Source of the DNA: CF-96 sp036269455
Lineage (GTDB): Bacteria; Chloroflexota; Dormibacteria; Aeolococcales; Aeolococcaceae
Length of the DNA stretch: 15,737 bases
Assembly: GCA_036269455.1 (NCBI GenBank)
Contig: DATARS010000010.1
Coordinates: forward strand, 1 to 15,737
Reading direction: 5' to 3'
Positions 7,656 to 14,027 of the stretch are shown here, one piece after another. Every line of letters starts with the position of its first letter. Positions within the stretch are counted from its first letter, which is position 1. The notes under the pieces were generated by a model. That model was not told the DNA's origin. It searched no databases and saw nothing but the letters and a program-made list of their open reading frames with translations. Made by a program: the position numbers and the translations under genes.

Positions 7656-7673
7656 GACCGCTGCGGAGCGGTC
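7656..7673 (-). terminator. Stem-loop overlapping the end of the LysR gene
   Basis: GACCGCT and AGCGGTC form a perfect 7-bp stem around a 4-base loop. The structure includes part of the LysR stop codon. No T-tract follows on the - strand, so if it ends transcription it would be a T-less hairpin of the kind common in GC-rich genomes. It could separate LysR from rny, which lies 128 bases downstream. Confidence 0.35.
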
Positions 7674-8586
7674 AGGCGCTGAGCGGCGGGTCGAAGGGCT
7701 CGGCCGCCGAGGGGGTGAGGTGCTCGGCGAAGAGCGCGGCCGGAGGGGGCAGGACGCGGCGGCGGTCCCAGCAGAGCGCCATGGTCCGGGCGATCGGCGG
7801 CTGGCGCAGCGGGATCACCGCGACCCGGGTCGAGGGCACCGGCAGCGGCATCGGCAGCAGGGTGATGCCCAGCCCGGCCTCGACCAGCCCCTGGACGATG
7901 GTGAAGTCGTCGCCCTCATAGGCCACCGTCTCGGTGAGCCCCTCGCGCAGGAAGGCCTCGTCGACCACCTTGCGGAGGCCGCTGCGGGAGCGGGGGAGGA
8001 TGAGCGCCTCGCCGGCGAGGTCGCGCAGGGTGCAGGAGCTGCGCCCGACCAGGTGATGCCCCGCGGGGACCACCACCGCGACGCGCTCGCGGAAGAGGGA
8101 GACGATCTCGAGGTCGCGCTGGCCCACCGGCGGCGGTCCCAGGATGCCGAGGTCGAAGTCGCCGTTGAGCACGCCGCTCACCACCTCGGCGGACGTCCCC
8201 TCACGGAGGGTGAAGCGCACCGCGGGATGGCGGTCGAGGAAGCGGGCGAGCCGCTCCGGCAGCCAGCGGGCGCCGACGGTGTGGAGGAAGCCGATGCGCA
8301 CCTCGCCGCTCTCCGCCGAGACCGCGCCCTCGGCGTCGGCGATCGCCTCGCGGAGGTCGTGGAGGATCCGTTCCGCCCGGGGAACGAACCGGTTCCCCGC
8401 GGGGGTCAGCCGGATGCTCCGGCGTACCCTTTCGAAGAGAGCGACTCCAACCTCCTCCTCGAGACGGGCGATCTTCCGCGAGACGGTTGACTGCTCCGCT
8501 CCGAGGGCCTCGGCGGCGTGCCCCAGGTGTCCGTGCTGGGCGACCGCGAGGAAGGTCCGGAGTCCGTCGACATTGATGCGATCCAT
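7672..8586 (-). CDS. LysR-family transcriptional regulator
   Basis: This 304-residue DNA-binding regulator has the classic LysR layout. The N-terminal winged helix-turn-helix (about 5-64) contains HAAEALGAEQSTVSRKIARL followed by EEEVGVALFERVRRSIRLTPAG. A linker helix (about 68-92) leads to a two-lobed effector-binding domain (94-295) that starts GEVRIGFLHTVG. The inducer cannot be read from the sequence. It is divergent from the small unknown gene at 8705 and upstream of rny on the same strand. LysR proteins commonly repress themselves and activate the divergent neighbour, so 8705 is the best target guess. The ATG at 8586 has no Shine-Dalgarno. A TTGACT/TCGAAT promoter would start transcription at or next to this ATG, suggesting a leaderless mRNA. 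Family assignment is firm; target and ligand are inference. Confidence 0.93.
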   Translation of the reverse strand: MDRINVDGLRTFLAVAQHGHLGHAAEALGAEQSTVSRKIARLEEEVGVALFERVRRSIRLTPAGNRFVPRAERILHDLREAIADAEGAVSAESGEVRIGFLHTVGARWLPERLARFLDRHPAVRFTLREGTSAEVVSGVLNGDFDLGILGPPPVGQRDLEIVSLFRERVAVVVPAGHHLVGRSSCTLRDLAGEALILPRSRSGLRKVVDEAFLREGLTETVAYEGDDFTIVQGLVEAGLGITLLPMPLPVPSTRVAVIPLRQPPIARTMALCWDRRRVLPPPAALFAEHLTPSAAEPFDPPLSA

Positions 8587-8590
8587 GCAT

Positions 8591-8607
8591 CAATTCGAAC
8601 CGAATTG
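8591..8607. promoter_or_regulatory. 17-bp dyad, candidate LysR autoregulatory operator
   Basis: CAATTCG-AAC-CGAATTG is a perfect inverted repeat with 7-base arms. It sits 4 bases upstream of the LysR start and overlaps the predicted LysR -10 box (TCGAAT on the - strand). Its AT-rich arms stand out from the GC-rich surroundings. LysR proteins bind interrupted dyads of this size, but the exact T-N11-A form is not present, so binding is inferred. Confidence 0.4.
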
Positions 8608-8622
8608 TGATGTTGAAGTCAA
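8593..8622 (-). promoter_or_regulatory. Predicted LysR promoter (leaderless)
   Basis: On the - strand TTGACT (8622-8617) is followed after 18 bases by TCGAAT (8598-8593). The expected transcription start falls at about 8586, the A of the LysR ATG. No Shine-Dalgarno lies upstream of that ATG, which agrees with leaderless translation. Confidence 0.4.
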
Positions 8623-8641
8623 CTGTTCATGTGGGTACCCT
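8613..8641 (+). promoter_or_regulatory. Predicted promoter of the unknown gene at 8705
   Basis: TTGAAG (8613-8618) is followed after exactly 17 bases by TACCCT (8636-8641). The expected start near 8648 gives a leader of about 57 bases. The -35 box overlaps the LysR -35 box inside the palindrome GTTGA-AG-TCAAC (8612-8623), so the two divergent promoters are back to back. Confidence 0.4.
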
Positions 8642-8652
8642 CTGTCGAGGCC

Positions 8653-8663
8653 TCTCGCGGAGA
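8653..8663 (+). repeat. TCTCGCGGAGA dyad, copy 1
   Basis: This 11-base element is itself an inverted repeat, TCTC-GCG-GAGA. An identical copy lies exactly 36 bases downstream. Copy 1 begins about 5 bases after the predicted transcription start of the 8705 gene and is preceded by the overlapping palindrome GAGGCCTC (8647-8654). Confidence 0.6.
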
Positions 8664-8688
8664 TCAACTGGTGACTTCGACGTGGAGG

Positions 8689-8699
8689 TCTCGCGGAGA
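8689..8699 (+). repeat. TCTCGCGGAGA dyad, copy 2, overlapping the Shine-Dalgarno of 8705
   Basis: This is the second identical 11-base dyad. Its GGAG (8695-8698) is the probable ribosome-binding site of the gene at 8705, with a 6-base spacer. A regulator or RNA fold using this element would directly affect translation of that gene. Confidence 0.6.
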
Positions 8700-8704
8700 A
8701 TTAG

Positions 8705-9121
8705 ATGCTGATCGAGAACGCGACCGCGGAGCTGCATCGCGCGCGGCTCCTGCACCAGCGCGACCTCGCCGACCGCACCCGCCTCCGGCGGCTGGTCGAC
8801 CGGGTCGACGAGGTGATCGAGGCGTGCGAGGAGACCCATCTGCAGGGCATCAAGGAGGCTCCTCGGGACCTCGCCCAGCAGTCCGGGGAGCTCCTCGGCG
8901 TCGCCGCCGGCATCGTCGAGGGTGCCGGTGATCCCAACGCGCTCCGCGTCGTCAGCGACGCGATGGCGCGCCGGCAGGTGAAGGTCACCGAGATCATGGA
9001 CGTCCTCTGGACGGTCCAGGAGGTGGTCTTCGACCTCATGCTCCCGTGGCGCACCGAGCTGCCCGAGGACGTCGAGGTCACCCCTGGCTCCGGGATCTGG
9101 CGGTACGACAGCGCCGCCTGA
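8705..9121 (+). CDS. Hypothetical helical protein, divergent from LysR
   Basis: I do not recognise this 138-residue protein. It appears mostly helical: residues 1-50 are charged and coiled-coil-like (many Arg, Asp, Glu and Leu in heptad-like spacing), residues 54-72 and 78-112 form further amphipathic helices, and the end (113-138) is a short Pro/Gly-containing tail, LPWRTELPEDVEVTPGSGIW. There is no signal peptide, no clear membrane segment and one cysteine (Cys41). A good Shine-Dalgarno (GGAG, 6-base spacer) supports the ATG. The gene has its own predicted promoter and is followed by a strong hairpin, so it looks monocistronic. Divergence from a LysR gene suggests control by that regulator. 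Coding is supported by the clean reading frame, the ribosome-binding site and natural composition; function is unknown. Confidence 0.75.
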   Translation: MLIENATAELHRARLLHQRDLADRTRLRRLVDRVDEVIEACEETHLQGIKEAPRDLAQQSGELLGVAAGIVEGAGDPNALRVVSDAMARRQVKVTEIMDVLWTVQEVVFDLMLPWRTELPEDVEVTPGSGIWRYDSAA

Positions 9122-9131
9122 CCCAGGCCGT

Positions 9132-9154
9132 GGCGGCGGGCCGTGCCCGCCGCC
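9132..9154 (+). terminator. Strong G/C hairpin after the unknown gene
   Basis: GGCGGCGGGC and GCCCGCCGCC make a perfect 10-bp stem with loop CGT, 10 bases after the stop at 9121. No T-run follows. It is placed to end the upstream transcript just before the rpsU promoter. Confidence 0.45.
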
Positions 9155-9166
9155 GCCAAACCGGGG

Positions 9167-9172
9167 TACACT
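9167..9172 (+). promoter_or_regulatory. Predicted -10 box of rpsU operon (TACACT)
   Basis: TACACT followed by CG lies about 73 bases upstream of the rpsU start. No convincing -35 box is seen at the proper distance. The shape TANNCTCG recurs before divIC and the initiator tRNA. The predicted leader is about 65 bases. Confidence 0.35.
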
Positions 9173-9223
9173 CGCGAGCGCCTGCGTGGGATTCATCGTC
9201 TCCAGTTCGTCCCCCGGCTGGCG

Positions 9224-9234
9224 AAAGGAGGTGA
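9224..9234 (+). promoter_or_regulatory. Perfect 11-base Shine-Dalgarno of rpsU
   Basis: AAAGGAGGTGA is fully complementary to the usual 3' end of bacterial 16S rRNA (TCACCTCCTTT). It lies 10 bases before the GTG start. The core GGAGG is 13 bases away, a little farther than usual. It is much stronger than the other ribosome-binding sites in the window and fixes the start of S21. Confidence 0.85.
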
Positions 9235-9244
9235 GTTCCCGAAC

Positions 9245-9427
9245 GTGTCGGAGGTCAAGGTCCGCGAGGGCGAGACCTTCGAGAGCGCGCTGCGACGCTT
9301 CAACAAGAAGATCAAGCAGAACGGCATTCTCTCGGAGGTGCGTCGCCGTGAGCACTACGAGAAGCCGTCGGTGCGGCGCAAGCGCAAGCTGGTCGCCGCG
9401 AAGAAGCGTCGTCTCAAGGCCGGGTGA
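9245..9427 (+). CDS. rpsU: Small ribosomal subunit protein bS21
   Basis: This 60-residue basic protein of the 30S subunit helps base pairing between mRNA and the anti-Shine-Dalgarno of 16S rRNA. The sequence is typical: SEVKVREGETFESALRRFNK (2-21) is the family core, followed by REHYEKPSVRRKRK (35-48) and a Lys/Arg-rich end. The GTG start is chosen because it gives the standard MSEV-type N-terminus and follows the perfect Shine-Dalgarno. A longer in-frame reading upstream would bury that site. Length matches the family (58-70). It is first in a cluster with ybeY, pth and mfd, 52 bases upstream of ybeY. Confidence 0.95.
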   Translation: MSEVKVREGETFESALRRFNKKIKQNGILSEVRRREHYEKPSVRRKRKLVAAKKRRLKAG

Positions 9428-9479
9428 GCCCGGTCCCGGCGCGGAGCGCCCCGGCGAGCCCGGGGCGCGGGCCGTGCAC

Positions 9480-9926
9480 ATGCGCGTGACCGTGGTCGGC
9501 GCCGAGGGGCTGGGCGAGGCGGAACGGGCGGCGGCCCGCGCCGCCTCGCTCGCCCCCCTGCTGCGCCGCTGCGGAGAGAGTCTCGAGGTGTCGTCGCGCG
9601 CCTCGCTCAGCGTCCGTCTGACCGACGACGCCGAGCTGGCGGAGCTCAACGCCCGGTTCCGCGGGGTCGACGGTCCCACCGACGTCCTGGCCTTCCCCAC
9701 CGGGGAACCGGGCCACGTCGGCGACCTCGCCATCTCGGTGGAGCGCGCCCTCGGCCAGGCGGAGGATGGCGTCGCAGAGCTGCGCCTGCTCGCCGTCCAC
9801 GGCCTGCTCCACTGCCTCGGCCACGATCACGGGGATGCCGAGGGCGCCGCTGCGATGACCGCCGAGACCCGCCGCCTGCTCCCGGACCAGCAGGTGCCGG
9901 ACCTCGACCCGGGCGAGGGCGCGTGA
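9480..9926 (+). CDS. ybeY: Endoribonuclease/rRNA maturation factor YbeY
   Basis: This 148-residue metalloprotein takes part in 16S rRNA 3'-end processing and ribosome quality control. The zinc motif H-x3-H-x5-H is present as His107, His111 and His117 in VHGLLHCLGHDHGD. The upstream family block LNARFRGVDGPTDVLAFP (56-73) and GDLAIS (81-86) are also intact. The ATG at 9480 was preferred over GTG at 9474, two codons earlier; neither has a strong ribosome-binding site. The stop overlaps the pth start by 4 bases (GTGA), so YbeY and Pth are translationally coupled. The position after rpsU fits a shared role in ribosome assembly and rescue. Confidence 0.93.
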   Translation: MRVTVVGAEGLGEAERAAARAASLAPLLRRCGESLEVSSRASLSVRLTDDAELAELNARFRGVDGPTDVLAFPTGEPGHVGDLAISVERALGQAEDGVAELRLLAVHGLLHCLGHDHGDAEGAAAMTAETRRLLPDQQVPDLDPGEGA

Positions 9927-10498
9927 GCACGCTGGTCATCGGGCTGGGCAACCCCGGGGGCGAGTACGCGTCCAGCCGGCACAACGTCGGCTGGCGGACC
10001 CTCGCCGAGCTGGAGCGGCGCGGCCGCTTCGGCAGGGAGCGCAAGGAGGGGCCGGCGAAGATCCGCGACGGCGCGGTCGACGGCCTCGAGCTCGTCCTCG
10101 CCCGGCCGACCACGTACATGAACCTCAGCGGCCGCGCCGGCCGCCACCTCACCTCGAAGCTCGGCATCCCACCCGAGGACGTCATCGTCGTCCACGACGA
10201 CATGGACCTTCCCCTGGGGCGGCTGCGGCTGCGCCGCGGCGGCAGCGCCGGAGGGCAGCGGGGGGTCCGCCACCTCATCGACTCCTGGCAGACCCAGGAC
10301 TTCATGCGGGTGCGCGTCGGCATCAGCCGCCCGCCCCCGGGGATCGACCCCGTCGACTGGGTGTTGATGAGCTTCGACGGCGACGAGCGCGAGCGCCTTC
10401 CGGGAATCATCGACCGGGCGGCCGACGCGGTCGTCGCCATCGTCCGCGAGGGCCTCGAGCCCGCCATGAACCTCTACAACCGTGCCCCCGATGACTGA
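9923..10498 (+). CDS. pth: Peptidyl-tRNA hydrolase
   Basis: This 191-residue cytoplasmic esterase frees tRNA from peptidyl-tRNA that dropped off the ribosome. Key residues are Asn10 and His20 in IGLGNPGGEYASSRHNVGW, Asn67 in TTYMNLSG, and Asp92 in VVHDDMDLP. The segment that is usually GGHNG reads GGQRG (110-114), so the Asn corresponding to E. coli Asn114 is Arg here. The GTG start overlaps ybeY by 4 bases. Its 3' end overlaps the mfd start by 8 bases. Length is normal for the family (about 190). Despite the GGQRG change, the catalytic His/Asp pair remains, so activity is expected. Confidence 0.95.
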   Translation: MSTLVIGLGNPGGEYASSRHNVGWRTLAELERRGRFGRERKEGPAKIRDGAVDGLELVLARPTTYMNLSGRAGRHLTSKLGIPPEDVIVVHDDMDLPLGRLRLRRGGSAGGQRGVRHLIDSWQTQDFMRVRVGISRPPPGIDPVDWVLMSFDGDERERLPGIIDRAADAVVAIVREGLEPAMNLYNRAPDD

Positions 10499-13400
10499 CA
10501 CCGCCACCCTCCGCTCGCGGCTCGACGCCGTCCCCGAGCTGCGCGCCCTCGCCCGCTCGCCCCGCGGCACCCTCGCCGGGGTGCCCTCCGGCGCCACCGG
10601 CCTGCTCGCCTGGTGGCTGCGCGAGACCACCGGGCGCAGCGTGCTCGTGCTCTCGCCTGAGGCGGAGACGCTCTGGTCGGACACCTCGGTCTGGGCGGGC
10701 GACGCCGCGCTGGCGCTCTTCCCCGCCGCCGACACCCTGCCCTTCGACCGGGTCGCCCCCGGCGAGGAGGTCACCCGCCACCGCCTCGCCACCCTCGCCA
10801 CCCTCGCCGGCGAGGTCCCGGCGATCGTCATCGCGGCTCCCGGCGGGCTGGTGCGCCCGACCCTTCCCCCCGAGCGGGTGCGCCGCGGCCTGGCCCTGCG
10901 CCGGGGCGAGCGCATCCCCATGGAGGCCGTGGTCGAGCGGTTGGTCAGCCTCGGCTACCGGCGCGAGCCGGCGGTCTCGGTCCCCGGCGAGTTCTCGGTG
11001 CGCGGCGGCATCGTCGACGCCTTCGGCCCCGACCGCAACCGGCCCTGGCGTGCGGAGTGGTTCGGCGACGAGGTCGAGGGGCTGCGCGCCTTCGACGTCG
11101 GCACCCAGACCTCGGTGGCCCAGCTCGATGCGGTGACCGTCCCTCCCGCCCGCGAGCTCGACCTCTCCCCGGAGTCCGTCGCGCGGGCACTCGCGGCGGT
11201 GGGCGCTCTCGACCTCGACCGCACCCGGCCGGAGATCCGCGACGACTGGGTCCGCGACCTCGACCGCCTCGGCGCCGGCGCCTACGGCGAGGGCATCGAT
11301 CTCTTCACCCCCTACCTGCAGCAGGATCCGCCGGTCACCCTCCTCGACCACCTCGACGGCCCGATCACCCTGGTCGCCGGCGGCCGCGAGCGCTGGCGCC
11401 GGGCGGTGTCGCGCTACCTCACCGAGGCGGAGGGGCTGCGCGCCCAGGAGGAGCAGCGCGGCGAGCTGCCCGGCGGCGCCCGCAGCGGGCTGCTCGACGA
11501 GGACGCCGCCGACGCGCTGCTCGACCGCCTCGGAGTGGTCGAGCTGGTGCGCGAGGCCGCGGAGGACGGCGCCGCCGACCTCGGGTGGACGGGCGCCGAC
11601 AGCTTCGTCGGCCGCTTCGACGCCCTCGCCGTCGAGCTGCGCCGCCGCCAGGAGGCCGGCCGCTGCCAGCTGGTGCTCTCGCGGCAGGAGCACCGCGTCG
11701 CCGAGCTCGCCGCCGAGCAGGGGCTCGACCCCGTCGCCGCCGAGGAGGAGCCGGCGGCGATCGCGCTGCTCGACGGCAGCCTGGTCAGCACCCACGGCGA
11801 CCTCTCCCAGGGCTTCTCCACCGGCGCCGCCGGCCTCGACGTGCTCACCGACGCCGAGCTCTTCGGCACGCTGAAGCGGCGGGGCTCGCGGCTCGCCCGG
11901 GGGCAGCGCCGGGTCGAGTCGACCTCCGCCCGCGGCGCCCGCCGCGCCTCCTCCGGGAGCGCCGCCCGCGAGGCCTTCGTCATCCCCTTCCAGCCCGGCG
12001 ACCTGGTGGTGCACCAGGACCACGGCATCGGCCGCTTCGTCGAGATGCGCAGGGTCGAGGACGACGGCGGCGAGCACGAGTACATGACCGTCGAGTACGC
12101 CGAGGGGGACAAGCTCTACGTCCCCGTCGCCCACCTCGACCGGGTCGACCGCTACGTCGGCGGCGCCGAGGGCCGGCCGCAGCTCTCCCGCCTCGGCGGC
12201 GGCGAGTGGGAGCGGACCAAGCGCCGGGTCAAGGAGCGCACCGAGGAGGTGGCCCGCGAGCTGCTCGCCCTCTACTCCCGGCGCGAGTCGACCCAGGCCA
12301 ATCCGCTGCCGCCCGACGGCGCCTGGCAGCAGGAGCTCGAGGCGGCCTTCCCCTACCAGGAGACCCCCGACCAGGAGATGGTCCTGGAGGAGATCAAGCG
12401 GGACATGGAGTCCTCGCGGCCGATGGACCGCGTGGTCTGCGGCGACGTCGGCTTCGGCAAGACCGAGCTGGCGATGCGCGCCGCCTTCAAGGCCGCCGCC
12501 GACGGCCGCCAGGTGGCGATGCTCGTGCCCACCACCGTGCTCGCCCAGCAGCACTACAGCACCTTCTCGTCGCGGCTGGCGCCGTTCCCGATCACCGTCC
12601 GCCAGCTGTCCCGCTTCTGCACTCCCGAGGAGGTGACCGACACCCTGGCGGGACTCCACTCCGGCGGTGTCGACATTGTCATCGGCACCCACCGGCTGAT
12701 CTCCAGGGACGTGCAGTTCCGCAACCTGGGGCTGGTGATCATCGACGAGGAGCAGCGCTTCGGCGTCCTCCAGAAGGAGCGCTTCAAGCAGCTGCGCGTC
12801 GCCGTCGACGTGCTCTCGCTCTCGGCGACGCCGATCCCGCGCACCCTGCACATGTCGCTGGCGGGGATCCGCGACCTCTCGGTGATCCAGACCCCGCCCG
12901 AGGAGCGGCAGCCGATCAAGACCTTCGTGACCGCACACGAGGAGGGGCTGATCCGCGAGGTGATCACCCGCGAGCTGGCCAGCGGCGGGCAGGTCTACTA
13001 CGTCCACAACCGGGTGCGCGGCATCGAGCGCGTCGCCGAGCAGCTGCGCGAGCTGCTCCCCGAGGTGCGCATCGCGGTGGGCCACGGCCAGATGCCGGAG
13101 CGCTCGCTCGCCGAGGTGATGCAGCAGTTCATGGACGGCGAGGTCGACGTGCTCCTCTGCACCACGATCATCGAGTCCGGCCTCGACATCCCCAACGCCA
13201 ACACCATCCTCATCGACGACGCGCAGCGGCTCGGGCTCGCCCAGCTGTACCAGCTCCGCGGCCGGGTGGGACGCGCCGGGCAGCGCGCCTACGCCTACGT
13301 CATCTACCCGCCGTCGAAGTCGCTCACCGAGCGCGCCGACAAGCGGCTCGAGGTGATCGGTGACCTCCAGGACCTCGGCGCGGGCTTCCGCCTCGCACTC

Positions 13401-14000
13401 CGCGACCTCGAGATCCGCGGCGCCGGCAACCTCCTCGGCGAGGAGCAGCACGGCGAGATCGCGGCCGTCGGGCTGGAGCTCTACAACCACCTGCTTCGCG
13501 ACGCCGTCACCCGGATGCAGGGCAGGCAGATCGTGGAGTCGCCGGCCCAGGTCACGGTCTCGCTGCCGCTCGCCGCCCACCTGCCGCCGAGCTACGTCAG
13601 CGACGAGCGGCTGCGGCTGCGCTGCTACCAGGACCTCGCCGCCGCCGCCACCGAGCAGGAGCTCGAGATCCGGGGCCGCGGCCTCGCCGACCGCTTCGGC
13701 CCGCCCCCGGCGCCCGCCGAGGCCCTGCTCCTCACCCTGCGGGTCCGCCTGCTCGCCGCCGCCGCGGGCGCGCTCGGGGTCGAGCGCGACGGCGAGGCGG
13801 TGGTGGTCCGCCTCCCCGTCGGGCACGGCCTCGACCTCCCCGCCGTCGCCGCCCAGTTCCGCGGCGTCACCTCCTCGCCCACCCGCCTGCGGGTGCCGAC
13901 GGGGCGCCGTCCCGGAGAGCCGCAATGGGAGGATGTGCTGGTCCGGGCCCTGCGCGAGCTCGGCCGGCTGGAGCGCATCCGCCAGCGGGCGGCTTCCTGA
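10491..14000 (+). CDS. mfd: Transcription-repair coupling factor Mfd
   Basis: This 1169-residue ATP-driven DNA translocase pushes stalled RNA polymerase off lesions and recruits UvrA. The N-terminal UvrB-like part (about 1-330) includes LFPAADTLPFDR and SVPGEFSVRGGIVDAFGP. An RNA-polymerase-interaction domain starts near 500 with FQPGDLVVHQDHGIGRF. The RecG-like motor has Walker A GDVGFGKT (651-658), DEEQ (752-755), SATPIPRT and QLRGRVGRAGQRAYAY (about 921-936). A C-terminal TRCF domain (about 990-1130) follows. The ATG at 10491 is preferred; a GTG three codons earlier is possible. It overlaps pth by 8 bases, a conserved pth-mfd pairing in many Gram-positive-type bacteria. The length is typical (1150-1180), and all helicase motifs look intact. 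Confidence 0.97.
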   Translation: MTDTATLRSRLDAVPELRALARSPRGTLAGVPSGATGLLAWWLRETTGRSVLVLSPEAETLWSDTSVWAGDAALALFPAADTLPFDRVAPGEEVTRHRLATLATLAGEVPAIVIAAPGGLVRPTLPPERVRRGLALRRGERIPMEAVVERLVSLGYRREPAVSVPGEFSVRGGIVDAFGPDRNRPWRAEWFGDEVEGLRAFDVGTQTSVAQLDAVTVPPARELDLSPESVARALAAVGALDLDRTRPEIRDDWVRDLDRLGAGAYGEGIDLFTPYLQQDPPVTLLDHLDGPITLVAGGRERWRRAVSRYLTEAEGLRAQEEQRGELPGGARSGLLDEDAADALLDRLGVVELVREAAEDGAADLGWTGADSFVGRFDALAVELRRRQEAGRCQLVLSRQEHRVAELAAEQGLDPVAAEEEPAAIALLDGSLVSTHGDLSQGFSTGAAGLDVLTDAELFGTLKRRGSRLARGQRRVESTSARGARRASSGSAAREAFVIPFQPGDLVVHQDHGIGRFVEMRRVEDDGGEHEYMTVEYAEGDKLYVPVAHLDRVDRYVGGAEGRPQLSRLGGGEWERTKRRVKERTEEVARELLALYSRRESTQANPLPPDGAWQQELEAAFPYQETPDQEMVLEEIKRDMESSRPMDRVVCGDVGFGKTELAMRAAFKAAADGRQVAMLVPTTVLAQQHYSTFSSRLAPFPITVRQLSRFCTPEEVTDTLAGLHSGGVDIVIGTHRLISRDVQFRNLGLVIIDEEQRFGVLQKERFKQLRVAVDVLSLSATPIPRTLHMSLAGIRDLSVIQTPPEERQPIKTFVTAHEEGLIREVITRELASGGQVYYVHNRVRGIERVAEQLRELLPEVRIAVGHGQMPERSLAEVMQQFMDGEVDVLLCTTIIESGLDIPNANTILIDDAQRLGLAQLYQLRGRVGRAGQRAYAYVIYPPSKSLTERADKRLEVIGDLQDLGAGFRLALRDLEIRGAGNLLGEEQHGEIAAVGLELYNHLLRDAVTRMQGRQIVESPAQVTVSLPLAAHLPPSYVSDERLRLRCYQDLAAAATEQELEIRGRGLADRFGPPPAPAEALLLTLRVRLLAAAAGALGVERDGEAVVVRLPVGHGLDLPAVAAQFRGVTSSPTRLRVPTGRRPGEPQWEDVLVRALRELGRLERIRQRAAS

Positions 14001-14027
14001 CCCGCGGCGCATTCATGGGAGAGCACC

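Noticed and set aside
9438..9450. GGCGC-GGA-GCGCC hairpin between rpsU and ybeY
   Set aside because: Five-base G/C stems are expected by chance at this composition, and there is no supporting signal.
10407..14012. A 1201-codon open frame antisense to mfd
   Set aside because: It is a mirror of mfd in a GC-rich genome. The translation is low-complexity Gly/Ala/Asp/His-rich, with no family motif, while mfd on the + strand has every helicase motif.
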